Of a stretch of 64,000 nucleotides of DNA, positions 32,793 to 44,639 are shown piece after piece; within the stretch, counting starts at the first letter, position 1, and each line of letters opens with the position of its first letter. Source of the stretch: Orobanche coerulescens (lineage: Eukaryota; Streptophyta; Magnoliopsida; Lamiales; Orobanchaceae); the NCBI GenBank assembly GCA_033398695.1, contig CM065814.1, forward strand, positions 14,814,358 to 14,878,357, written 5' to 3'. The notes below the pieces were generated by a model. That model ran no database searches. It was given only the letters and a program-made list of their open reading frames with translations, and was not told where the DNA came from. Made by a program: the position numbers and the translations under genes.

Positions 32793-35700
32793 TCCACGAC
32801 CCAATCATTACGGTCACAAAACACAGGGTCCACGACCCGATCATCCACTTCAATTCACTTACAAGGACACATTACACATAACACATTAATCCTATGCCAT
32901 TCTAGCTAAACACCAAGACTAGATATATAATGCATCTCGACCCCGAGCATAAAGCATTGTGATACTCCGGAACATATCACAATAGTTATCAAAACATCAA
33001 CATCAATATCACAGAAACCACACTTGGTAACCCGTGGCCGTACCCATTAGTATCGGCCCCCAGAGGCCCCGTCGAACCGTCCCCAGGTGGGAAACCCCTT
33101 CCGCGGCCGTACCCATTAGTATCGGCCCCCAGAGGTCCCGTCGAACCGTCCCCAGGTGGAAGAACATCAACACACGCACCCAAGTCCACTTCCGTGGCCG
33201 TACCCATTAGTATCGGCCCCCAGAGGCCACATGCCATCCCCAGGTGGAAGAGTAACAACTCACAGATTACAAAACCACAACTCTCAAAGGTCAAACACAT
33301 AAAATATATATAGTCGAGGTACCTTGCTAGAATGGCCATATTATCCAACACGTTCTCACGACCCAGAACTATATCAATTCACAAGGGAGCACAAGATTTC
33401 AACAGCACCGAACAACACAACCAATATCACACCAACTCACATATTCATCCATAAACACGTGACTCCAAGCACATAATTTGACAAAAGAATTACACTTTAC
33501 ATTTACCAACGATATAATCATACGCAATGACATCACAAGAAAGTAAGGTGATTCTATACTCGACACTATCTCACATATTCAACTAAGCACATTAATTCCC
33601 GACACACACGGGTCACCTTTACAAAAAGCATGATGGTAAATATTCCGATTCTTTTGAAAAATGGTTACTAATATTTATTTAGCACATATCGACGATTAAC
33701 AACCATAATATCCACAAAACACGTAATGTATGGGCAAGATACTTGCCTCGATAATCGGTACCGGACACTCCTACAATCACGGCTCAGTCGGGACACCTCG
33801 AACACCTACGATTCCCCGGCGAAGGAAAAGAATACACCCACGATCGAGAAGCTTGAAGAAAACGACGAACGGAAGGGTTCCGACTCGAGTTCTTCACAAG
33901 AATTCGACCCTAACAACATATAATCAATAAATCATCGATCATACGAGGAAGAATAATCGTAGAACGCCCGAAAACCCCTCTATAACATTTTACCGGACAC
34001 CTTCAAGGCATCGATCAAGAACTCGACCAAAACAACGAATCGATACGATCCAACCATGGAATAACAAGGGAAACGATACAATACATCTAAGTAATCATCA
34101 ATCCATCAAAATCCTAAGTTAAATCGGATTAAACGGACGAAAACGAACAAAATACCCAAAATCCCCAAAATTAGATTTCTAGAAAATCTGACCTGATTCG
34201 GTAGATCGGAGGATGTTATAGGATGGATGATTGATGATAGAAACTCCAAAACTTCATGGATTGATTGTCCAACAACATCTCTCCATGATTAACCAAGCTC
34301 CAGCCGCGGAAGGGAAGAAAACGAGTGAGAAAAATGGCCAAAAACCCGTCTGCAGGGCCATAAATAAGACAACAGGTGCCGCGGCCCAGCGGGAGTGTGC
34401 CGCGGCACAGGGCCAAAAATGGCTCCCAGTGGTCGGCAGTGTGCCGCGGCTCGGCCGGAGTGTGCCGCGGCACCCGGTACTAGGGGTGTTCAAAACTACC
34501 CGACCCGGTTGACCCGACCCAATTACCCGACTACCCGGGAACTTTTTACCGGGTAATTTTTTTAATTACCCGGATTTAGCGGGCCGGGTACCCGACCCGT
34601 TAATTATGTGAGTTACCGGGCCGGGTAATGGGCCGGCCAAATAAAATTACCGGGTACCCGGCGACCCGGTAACTTTTTTTATTTTTTTATTTGTTTTTTA
34701 TTTTTTTTATTTTCTCACTACATATTTTATTTTAACCATTTTAAAAATTATGTATAGAATTAGTATGTATTTACTTACATTTTAATAATATTAACATTAC
34801 AATACCTATGTAAAATTTGGTCCATATTAAGCTTATGCTCTAATTTTTTTCCTTTTCATGAATCATATTTTTTTAAATTTAAATCTCATTAACTATTTTA
34901 AATTATGACATCAAAATTACAAAACTAAGTATGTATTAATATATATATAGTAGTATAATTTTAAAGTGAATAGATTAGATGTTTCATATAATATCTTAAT
35001 ATGTTAGAACCAATGATAATAAAATGAATGTTATAATTATTGTAAACAATTTTCTTACTTTTAATTTAATTTTTTTGTAGAATTAATCGAGCAAATAAAT
35101 TAAATTAAAGTTAAATTTTTTTAATATTTTATTTAATCATAACGCATGACTTCAAAATTAGAATCAATTCTTGCTAATTTAAAATTAAATATTTTTGTTG
35201 AACTAAAAGTTGAAAAAAGATAGCAAAAAAATAATATAATTATATATATAATTATTATAATAATAATATATATGACTAAATAAACTGTACCGGATACACA
35301 GGTGACCCGAAAAGTGCAGAAAAAGCGGCACCGGATTTTATGGGCCGGGCCATGGGCCACCTAAATAGGTACGAAGTTCCGAAAAGCTGCACCGAAAAGC
35401 CGGTACAGCTTATGAACACCCCTACCCAGATCGGTTTGGCGAAAAAATGCCACAGAGTGTGCCGCGGCCTGCCAAAGATGTGCCGCGGCCCACGGACCGC
35501 TCGGCCAGAGCCGCTGAGCACCGCGGCCGTGACTCGGCGAGAGCCGCCGAGCACTACTGGCCGTGACTCGGCGATCTGCGGCTGGGCCTGTGTTGCCGGC
35601 CATGACTCGGCCGGGGCCAACTCCGACGGCCCGAACGACCCCGAAACCCGAACCTGAATACGAATTGATGATACGGTTACGACGTACTCGCAAAGACGAA

Positions 35701-36681
35701 TCTAAGTGCTAAGAGAACACACAATTCCGACCACCCGAAGGCTCGGAATTCAACAACGGAAGTAATTACCCAAAACTTTGGAAAATTACGAAAATGGCCC
35801 AAAACGTCCGAAAATCACGATACGCGATCGAAACACCAAACCAAAGCTTGCAACATGAATAATAACATCAAATGAACTTACGAGAAACTCGAAACAATAG
35901 TTTCGGACGAGATTCGCAAGAATCGAGCTCAAGTGCGGAAAAGTCGCTAAAAAGCTCGGAACTCAACAAAACGATACCGAAACGAACTCGGATGACAAAA
36001 AGTGCAGAATTAATCATTCTCGAAATGACGAAACGGTCATGGTAGAGTCGTCAAAACGGACTTCCGCCGAAAAAAGAAAATTACCGAAATTCGAAATTAC
36101 GGATATTACATTCTACCCTCCTTAAAAGAAGTTTCGTCCCGAAACTTAAAACAAGTAGGGAGAAGCAATATCCCGCCAGGAAAACTCAACGAGATACGCA
36201 AGAAAACGCGTAACTTACGCCCATCGGCGAAACGTTACAAGCAACGCAAAGGAATATACGGCGTGAAACCACGCTCCACGACGACCAACACAACGCCACC
36301 GTTAGGGATATAATAAAACCAACAAGTGACAAGCGTCATCAAATGGATAATACAATCAAGTCAATTATCCGAACAATCACAAAACACAACGAACGAAAAT
36401 TAATACGATTGACCAACCGAACGGTACATCAATCAAAACACAAGCCAATCGCTGAACAAATACGGAATTCCACCGCCCAAGGGTTGGAAGATCGAAAACG
36501 AGACTAATTTTCCGAACTTGGAAAGGTCACAACGATATATAGATCAATTTGGGACAATATCAGAACTCGTTCGAATGACAAAGGTGGGAAACAACACCAG
36601 GTCAGAAGCATCAACGAACACAGTCGAGTCGATACGGTTGGACGAAACAGAAGAGAAAGAAAGAAAAATGTGGGTATTACA
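32793..36681 (-). mobile_element. 3' LTR of element C, main fragment
   Basis: It continues the C LTR after element B and matches 39305-42237 of the 5' LTR, apart from the hAT-like insertion. On the minus strand it holds a ~69-91-bp tandem block with GGCCGATACTAATGGGTACGG (units near 33036, 33105, 33196), a TATTTAT box (34360-34366) and a GTGCCGCGGCAC array (34370-34475 and 35455-35620). An A-type LTR start with a PPT lies at 36101-36127, and 571 more bases run to the LTR start at 36681. No coding sequence. Confidence 0.9.
34481..35424. mobile_element. hAT-like MITE in the C 3' LTR
   Basis: 944 bp with a perfect 12-bp terminal inverted repeat TAGGGGTGTTCA / TGAACACCCCTA. The interior is AT-rich, with (A/T)CCCGG and GGGTAA motifs near the ends. 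The 5' LTR of C lacks it at the equivalent site (about 40976), so it inserted after C. Flanking octamers CCCGGTAC and CCCAGATC match at five of eight positions, a possible decayed 8-bp TSD as hAT elements make. There is no transposase. Confidence 0.8.
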
Positions 36682-38617
36682 TCATATCACCTTTAAAAGA
36701 GGTTTCGTCCCGAAACCTAAACAACGAGAACGAAGTCTGGAATAGCAACCTCCCGACTATACCCTCTTGGTCCACATCCGATCTTCATGGCCATTAGTAT
36801 CGTGGTCACGATTGTGTCCTCCGCCCAACGGCATACTAAGCGGATTCCCACTCAATACGATTGCACAACTTCGCAAAATATTATACTAAAGTACCAACTC
36901 AGCATGACATATCACATAAGGTAACCAATAACAACTCGAAAAGAAAATCCACGAGGTATCCTTTTAAAGGAAATCTTTTGAAAATCCTTGGATTTGTATG
37001 CTATTTAAAATAAACTTTAAAAGTACTTTTGGTACCTCGGGTTGTTTCATCAAAACTTGTAAACAACATACTTTAACCGTCTCATTTGAAATCATTTGAA
37101 GTCATCATGCCTCTACGTATCATCATCACCGTTAACAACTAACAAGTTAACCACGCAAGATCATCAAATCATTCTTACATACTCTAACATTTCCAAATCC
37201 GAGTTTGAACTTTACATCGAGTGAGATTTTTCATCTTTCACGATATATTTTTGAAAATAAAAATTGCATTGGTTTTGAAATAAAATATTTTTATGGTGTG
37301 AAAGATTTTTGAAAATCATTCACTCGAATTATTTGAAAATGCAACAATACATTAAAATTATTTTCGAAAATTCTCCCAACACTTCACAAACATCAACGAC
37401 GGTAATATTTTACAAAATGTTCAAGGTACTTTAAAACAACTCTTTCAAATACCGTCGAGGTTTTATTTGAGAATCCTAGGCCGGCTCGCAAATTTCAAAC
37501 AATTTCCAAAGTTCATACGAAGCCGCCGGCTAATCACACTTGCACAAACTTATGAAAGTTTTAGAAAAGCATGTTCGAACACACTCGCAGCAGACATAAT
37601 TTATCAATTCATCAAACACAATCAAATATCACCTAGCAATACGAAAAGTCTTAACACACATTCACGCACAACAATTGTTATCACTAGACACCACGTAGAG
37701 AATACAACTACAGGTGATTGGCCGCAAAAGTTAGACCTAACGGCTATAATGCGGTTCCATAGCCTCTGCCCAGACTGACTAACGCTCGCTACAACACATA
37801 TTTAGCGTGCGCTACCCATGCTGCATTAGCGCGCGCTAGCCTTACACTTAGCGTGCGCTAACGGTTCTATCTTAGCAACATGATTGTGAACATATATACG
37901 ACATTACTGGAATCGAAGGTCACAAATAAACAACAACAATATTCGAATCTCAAAGCCATCGATTCACATAATTACAACACATCATGAGCAACCATCAAAA
38001 GGCAATTGTCATTCAAAACCGAAAAGTTAAAAGCAAGGGTCACGTCTTGAGTATTTTCTCAGAACTCATTTGAGTTTAAAACTCGTGTTTTGAAAACTTA
38101 TAGTACAGTGAAAAGAATTATCAATAATTCGAGTTTTGGAACTTCTGACGGCCTTGAGGTCAACATACGAAAATCAACTTTTTCCTCCTCGAGGGCATTT
38201 TAAAAATTTTACGTGACTCCCCGAAAGGATTCGAAAACTTAAAATTCCAAGGTTTATACTCTTGCAAGAAAAATGATTTATACAAAGATACATTCAGCAA
38301 TATCATTCTACATTTTAGCGCAAGACGGGAATCAACAAATATATGTCACTTACTCACGATGCACCTTCAAATATTAACTACATAACACAAAATCACACAG
38401 GCTCGTATAGCTCGTGGTACAACCTGTAGTAGGGAGACTTACATCCACAGATCGCACGAAGATGATGGATGCACCCTGATACTAATCACGGCCGACATTC
38501 CAAACGACGCGTCGCGACACGACATCAGTCAGACTCAATCTGACAAGACAAGATCCAACAATACACGACTGGACCCGACAGCCTAGGTTTCCGCAACCTA
38601 AGCTCCGATACCATAAA
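36682..38617 (-). mobile_element. Internal region of element C, non-coding
   Basis: Minus-strand order: PBS (38602-38613), non-coding sequence, then ACGAAACCTCTTTTAAAGGTG as the weak polypurine tract just before the LTR at 36681. I recognise no gag or pol. At 37780-37870 there is a TTAGCGCGCGCTA palindrome array followed on the plus strand by CATATATACGACATTACTGG, as in LTR G, so a piece of a G-type LTR in plus orientation seems embedded. The frame at 37467-37778 has no domain I recognise. Confidence 0.7.
38602..38613 (-). other. Primer-binding site of element C
   Basis: GCTCCGATACCA is the reverse complement of TGGTATCGGAGC and lies four bases from the LTR edge at 38618. This sets the minus orientation of C. 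Confidence 0.85.
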
Positions 38618-41600
38618 TGTAACACCCACAGATCGAACCGGGAATATTACACGCCGCAGACCCTCTCCGTGAGGATCCACCAGGCTAGACATCAAAACAA
38701 CACATTACGTTACATACCGACGAATCAAAATAACGAACCAATAGACCGATTTGGTCTGTCGTCACTGACTTACAAATCAAAATACATAAACTCATCCAGA
38801 CTCATACCCATGCAAGGGTAAAATACTCGCATCAATGAACAATAAGACAGCGGAAAAGACAATACAATGGACTCCGACTAACTGAACCCAAAACTGGCCT
38901 TCGTGTGATTAGTATCATTAGTCTTTCATCATCCCTCGTACCGATCCTGTGTCTTGCTCCCGAAAACCTGCATGTACCTGGACACAATACAGATATCCAC
39001 CCCCGATTACTCGGGGGTTAGCAAAACTCCACTGTTTCGCTAGTGCAAGTATAAAGTGCAAATACGAGCCATACACAACACATTCTGAGAATACAACGAA
39101 AGACTTCCCGATATATATTTAGTTAAAAAATAGTTCAAGTCTTGAAAGTAGAAACGAAGCAAGTAAGCACTTTGAAAACATTTCCAAATCTCAGGAGTTT
39201 TGAAAACATTAGAAGTTGAAAAGTTCTTAATTTCCCGAAAGTCATTTAGGGTCACAACCCCAAAGTTCATTTTCCAAAATGCAAATCCGTTAACAAAACG
39301 CGGGGTCCACGACCCAACCATTACGGTCACAAAACACAGGGTCCACGACCCTATCATCCACTTCAATTCACTTACAAGGACACATTACACATAACACATT
39401 AATCCTATGCCATTCTAGCCAAACACCAAGACTCGATATATAATGCATCTCGACCCCGAGCATAAAGCATTGTGATACTCCGGAACATATCACAATAGTT
39501 ATCAAAACATCAACATCAATATCACAGAAACCACACTTGGTAACCCGTGGCCGTACCCATTAGTATCGGCCCCCAGAGGCCCCGTCGGACCGTCCCCAGG
39601 TGGGAAACCCCTTCCGCGGCCGTACCCATTAGTATCGGCCCCCAGAGGTCCCGTCGAACCGTCCCCAGGTGGAAGAACATCAACACACGCACCCAAGTCC
39701 ACTTCCGTGGCCGTACCCATTAGTATCGGCCCCCAGAGGCCACATGCCATCCCCAGGTGGAAGAGTAACAACTCACAGATTACAAAACTACAACTCTCAA
39801 AGGTCAAGCACATAAAATATATATTGTCGAGGTACCTTGCTAGAATGGCCATATTATCCAACACGTTCTCACGACCCAAAACTATATCAATTCACAAGGG
39901 AGCACAAGATTTCAACAGCACCGAACAACACAACCAATATCACACCAACTCACATATTCATCCATAAACACGTGACTCCAAGCACATAATTTGACAAAAG
40001 AATTAAACTTTACATTTACTAACGACATAATCATACGCAATGACATCACAAGAAAGTAAGGTGATTCTATACTCGACACTAGCTCACATATTCAACTAAG
40101 CACATTAATTCCCGACACACACGGGTCACCTTTACAAAAAGCATGATGGTAAATATTCCGATTCTTTTGAAAAATGGTTATTAATATTTATTTAGCACAT
40201 ATCGACGATTAACCACCATAATATCCACAAAACACGTAATGTATGGGCAAGATACTTGCCTCGATAATCGGTACCGGACACTCCTACAATCACGGCTCAG
40301 TCGGGACACCTCGAACACCTATGATTCCCCGGCGAAGGAAAAGAATACACCCACGATCGAGAAGCTTGAAGAAAACGACGAACGGAAGGGTTCCGACTCG
40401 AGTTCTTCACAAGAATTCGACCCTAACAACATATAATCAATAAATCATCGATCATACGAGGAAGAATAATCGTAGAACGCCCGAAAACCCCTCTATGACA
40501 TTTTACCGGACACCTTCAAGGCATCGATCAAGAACTCGACCAAAACAACGAATCGATACGATCCAACCATGGAATAACAAGGGAAACGATACAATACATC
40601 TAAGTAATCATCAATCCATCAAAATCCTAAGTTAAATCGGATTAAACGACGAAAACGAACAAAATACCCAAAATCCCCAAAATTAGATTTCTAGAAAATC
40701 TGACTGATTCGGTAGATCGGAGGATGTTATAGGATGGATGATTGATGATAGGAACTCCAAAACTTCATGGATTGATTGTACAACAACATCTCTCCAGATT
40801 AACCAAGCTCCACCGCTAAGGGAAGAAAACGAGTGAGAAAAATGGCCAAAACCCGTCTCAGGGGCCATAAATAGCCGCACGGTGTGCCGCGGCCCACGGG
40901 AGTGTGCCGCGCACAGGCCAAAAATGGCTCCCGGTGGTCGGCGGTGTGCCGCGGCTCGGCCGGAGTGTCTGCGGCACCAGTCTGATCGGTTGGCCGAAAA
41001 ATGCCACAGAGTGTGCCGCGGCCCTACCAAAGATGTGCCGCGCCACTGATCGCTCGGCCAGGAGCTGCCGAGCACCGCCGGCCGTGACTCGGACAGAAGC
41101 CGCCGAGCACTACCGGCCGTGACTCGGCGATGCGGCTCAGGCCTGTTGCCTTGGCCATGACTCGGCCGGGGCCAACTCCGACGGCCCGAACGACCCCGAA
41201 ACCCGAACCTGAATACGAATCGATGATACGGTTACGACGTACTCGCAAAGACGAATCTAAGAGCTAAGAGAACACACAATTCCGACCACCCGAAGGCTCG
41301 GAATTCAACAACGGAAGTAATTACCCAAAACTTTGGAAAATTACGAAAATGGCCCAAAACGTCCGAAAATCACGATACGCGATCGAAACACCAAACCAAA
41401 GCTTGCAACATGAATAATAACATCAAATGAACTTACGAGAAACTCGAAACAATAGTTTCGGACGAGATTCGCAAGAATCGAGCTCAAGTGCGGAAAAGTC
41501 GCTAAAAAGCTCGGAACTCAACAAAACGATACCGTAACGAACTCGGATGACAAAAAGTGCAGAATTAATCATTCTCGAAATGAGGAAATGGTCATAAGCG

Positions 41601-42237
41601 AGTCATCAAAACGGACTTCCGCCGAAAAAAGAAAATTACCGAAATTCGAAATTACGGATATTACATTCTACCCTCCTTAAAAGAAGTTTCGTCCCGAAAC
41701 TTAAAACAAGTAGGGAGAAGCAATATCCCGCCAGGAAAACTCAACGAGATACGCAAGAAAACGCGTAACTTACGCCCATCGGCGAAACGTTACAAGCAAC
41801 GCAAAGGAATATACGGCGTGAAAACACGCTCCACGACGACCAACACAACGCCGCCGTTAGGGATATAATAAAACCAACAAGTGACAAGCGTCATCAAATG
41901 GATAATACAATCAAGTCAATTATCCGAACAATCACAAAACACAACGAACGAAAATCAATACGATTGACCAACCCAACGGTACATCAATCAAAACGCAAGC
42001 CAATCGCTGAACAAATACGGAATTCCACCGCCCAAGGGTTGGAAGATCGAAAACGAGACTAATTTTCCGAACTTGGAAAGGTCACAACGATATATAGATC
42101 AATTTGGGACAATATCAGAACTCGTTCGAATGACAAAGGTGGGAAACAACACCAGGTCAGAAGCATCAACAAACACAGTCGAGTCGATACGGTTGGACGA
42201 AACAGAAGATAAAGAAAGAAAAAATGTGGGTATTACA
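38618..42237 (-). mobile_element. 5' LTR of element C (composite)
   Basis: 3620 bp. The part 38618-41665 is bounded by TGTAACACC and GGATATTACA, which is a full A-like LTR (TGTAATATCC...GTGTTACA). The extra 572 bases (41666-42237) start with a reversed PPT (AAGGAGGGTAGA) and A-type internal sequence, and end at the real outer terminus GGGTATTACA before the TSD. The 3' LTR has the same structure, so the composite was copied as a unit. TATTTAT box at 40865-40871; GTGCCGCGGCAC array at about 40872-41160. Confidence 0.85.
40872..41160 (-). promoter_or_regulatory. GCCGCGG / GGCCGTGACTCGG array, U3 of element C
   Basis: Repeated GTGCCGCGGC palindromes and CGAGTCACGGCC units lie on the minus strand directly upstream of the TATTTAT box (40865-40871). 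Compared with the 3' LTR copy (34370-34475 and 35455-35620), many units have lost one to three bases. Confidence 0.75.
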
Positions 42238-42486
42238 GGCCAGTGTCTCCGGCGATACCAACTAGATCTGTACAACGGTATGGAGATTTTCGATTGGGGA
42301 AAACGTAGGTCTATCCGGACCTTTCAGACGGGTCAGAGCTGTGGGAGCCCAGTCGGGCTATTCGGGTTTCGAAGTTCTGGGCGATGGTTTTCTTCGTGGA
42401 CTCCGGTGACCGATTTATGATTCCGGTTGGTGGTGGCCGGTGGTGGCCCGGTGCAGTCATGTGTGCGTGTGTGTGTTGAAGGTAGG

Positions 42487-42522
<36 letters not shown>

Positions 42523-42554
42523 CAGGTGTGTGCAGGAGTGTGTTGTGTGTGTGT

Positions 42555-42622
<68 letters not shown>

Positions 42623-42730
42623 GCAGGTGTGCGTGTGCAGAATGTGTTGTGTGTGTTGTATGTATATGTATTATATATGTGTGCAGGGTGAGGGTGTGCA
42701 GTAGTGTGTTGAGTGTGGTATATATATATA
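42487..42730. repeat. TA and TG microsatellites, left of the 5S-derived repeat
   Basis: (TA)n at 42487-42507 passing into (TG)n, a long (TA)n at 42556-42615, and a short (TA)n at 42719-42731, with GTGTGCAGG units between. Open frames here (IYIYIY-like) follow from the two-base period. Confidence 0.95.
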
Positions 42731-43003
42731 TGTTGGGCTTCGGTCCAGCATCCTGCCTGCATGAGCTTAAAAATGCGCGAGGCGCGGCTTGCGATTCGAC
42801 CTGTGAGATCTGCACTAGAAAGTGGTTAAATGAATTGATTTGGACTACTCATACAAACAAGATGTATCTTCTTTTCTGGTAGCCATCTCATAGAAACTCC
42901 AAAGTTAAGCGTGCTTGGCCTGACCCCCTGGGAAGTTTCTCAGGTGCGCGTGAGTGAGGACAAAGCGCGCTAGAAAAGACTCGTGTTGGTACAGTGAGGA
43001 TAG

Positions 43004-43005
<2 letters not shown>
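42731..43005 (+). mobile_element. 5S rRNA-derived (Cassandra-like) remnant
   Basis: At about 42884-42940 the sequence GAAACTCCAAAGTTAAGCG, TGCTTGG and TGACCCCCTGGGAAGT matches the 5S rRNA blocks around its A box and C box, with about 20 bases missing between them. This is the signature of Cassandra TRIM elements, whose LTRs carry 5S sequence, or of 5S-derived SINEs. The upstream part (AATGCGCGAGGCGCGGCTTG) has no other match I recognise. It is flanked by TA repeats on both sides, consistent with insertion into (TA)n. It is not a functional 5S gene. Confidence 0.65.
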
Positions 43006-43082
<77 letters not shown>

Positions 43083-43122
43083 CAGGTTTGTGTGTGTGTG
43101 TGCGTGTGTGTATATATATATG
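43006..43122. repeat. TA and TG microsatellites, right of the 5S-derived repeat
   Basis: (TA)n at 43006-43047 passing into (TG)n at 43048-43083, then GTGTGTGTGCG and a short TATATATA. There is no coding meaning. Confidence 0.95.
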
Positions 43123-44639
43123 CGTGTGGGTAGTCATGATTGTGTGTGTGTTCGTATTGGAATTCGGATGGGAAAAACATAGATGTAGATGAAGGTTTTG
43201 GTAAATTTGGAGTGGTGTAATTAGACCTACGAAGTGATCTCGAATTCGGGGTTCATATTCAGAGCAATCGTTTAGGAACTTGGACCCGGGTTGATTATCG
43301 TTAGTCATTTTATTCGATCGATAAAGTAAGGGCACGATGGAGGTTGGGATTTCAATGGATCGGTAGGGTGAGCCGTGTTCGTCATAGCTTTCGGCATCAA
43401 TTATCGAGGCAAGTATTCTTGTCTATACGATTTATATCGTGTGAATTGAGGTTTGCATATGTAATTGTGTTGGTTTGTGCATTTTTGTTTATTGTGCCTT
43501 ATGTGAATTATCATAGTTGTTATGTGGTTATGTGAAGTTAATGTTGGTTCATTGCTTGTCATAGGGATCTGTAAATAGAGACGTAGTGTCGGGTAGATAG
43601 TACACTTAGACATGTGCTATAATATTTTGGTGATCGTCGGGTTGTGTGGGTTAAGTTGTTTGTTATGAGTTGGGTTAGTCGTAGTGGTTGATCGGTTGTT
43701 ATGTCGTTGATGTGTGGAGATGCATTCAGGATTGTTAGGTTGTAGTATATCTAGGTGGGTCGTAGCTATTCGTTAGATAATTGGCCATTTCTAGCAAGTG
43801 CCTTGATTATATATATTGTGATTGACTTTCGAGGCTTGTGGTTTGCAACTGTGAAATGTGGAACGTGTGTATGAGTTGTTGTTCTTCCACCCGGAGCGTT
43901 CGACGAGGCATCTGGGGGCCGATACTAAGGGGTACGACCGCAGAAGTGATTTCCCACCCGGAGCGTTCGACGGGGTGTCTGGGGCCGATACTAAGGGGTA
44001 CGTTCACGGGTTACCAGGTGTGGTTCTCATCTGGAGGATGGTGTTGATGATTTCGACAATTGTGATATGTCCGGACTATCACAACATTTTGGTTCTCGAT
44101 GTTGATGTACATTATATATTGAATTTTGGTACTTACCTAGAATGGCATTAGGATATGTGTCGTAAGTGTTTAGCTCCTTGATTGTGAGGTTTTGGTGTGG
44201 AAAACGAACCTTATTATTGTTTTCGTGTACTGTGGTTTAATGAGATTTGGGGTTGAGATCCCAACGAATGTGTAATACCCGGTTGTAATTCAGTCATTAT
44301 CATTCAGTAATTTCATTCGGTGATTGTCACTCAGTGGATTTTCACTCATTTATAATCATTCATCAATCATGTTCATTCACCCGTGTTCACCGTTCGGAGA
44401 AAATTCGAGTTGTGTATCGTTATTGTTCATTGTTTCAACTTTCCACATATGAGTTCGACTTTGTTAGATCACCATTAATTTTTGGTAACTCCAAAAATTC
44501 TGAATCTTTGCAATATTATAGAGCATCGAGTTAGCTTTCCAATGGTTCAAACGGTGAGTCAATCGGAGTCCGGACGAGAGAGTTATGGTCGTTTTAGCTC
44601 ACCCGCTCATTTTTTCAGTTATTGGCCGATCACTGCCGA

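Larger units (their letters stand above)
22745..42237 (-). mobile_element. Element C: reversed gypsy-type element with composite LTRs
   Basis: On the minus strand it runs 5' LTR (42237-38618), PBS, 1936 bp of internal sequence, PPT, then 3' LTR (36681-32793 plus 23417-22745). The perfect TSD GGCCA flanks it (22740-22744, 42238-42242). The 3' LTR is interrupted by chromovirus B (23418-32792) and a hAT-like MITE (34481-35424). Without them it is 3618 bp against 3620 bp for the 5' LTR. No gag or pol is recognisable internally, so C is a large non-autonomous derivative. Confidence 0.9.
42243..44270 (+). mobile_element. LTR E, middle fragment
   Basis: LTR sequence between elements C and D. It contains TA/TG microsatellites, a 5S-derived insertion (42731-43005), a donor-like CGAGGCAAGTATTCTTG (about 43407) shared with the C LTR, and two units of the CACCCGGAGCGTTCGACG / GGGCCGATACTAAGGGGTACG repeat (43887-44005) shared with C and F. 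I see no gene; frames through the microsatellites are artefacts. Confidence 0.7.

Noticed and set aside
35276..35693. GC-rich frames across the C LTR array and the MITE end
   Set aside because: They cross a transposon boundary that is absent from the sister LTR, so they cannot be an old gene.
42880..42945. Functional 5S rRNA gene
   Set aside because: Only two blocks match, the middle is deleted, and the unit is single and embedded in a transposon-like sequence.
42427..43335. Open frames with long IYIYIY or THTHTH runs
   Set aside because: These are TA and TG microsatellites; the frames follow from the two-base repeat.
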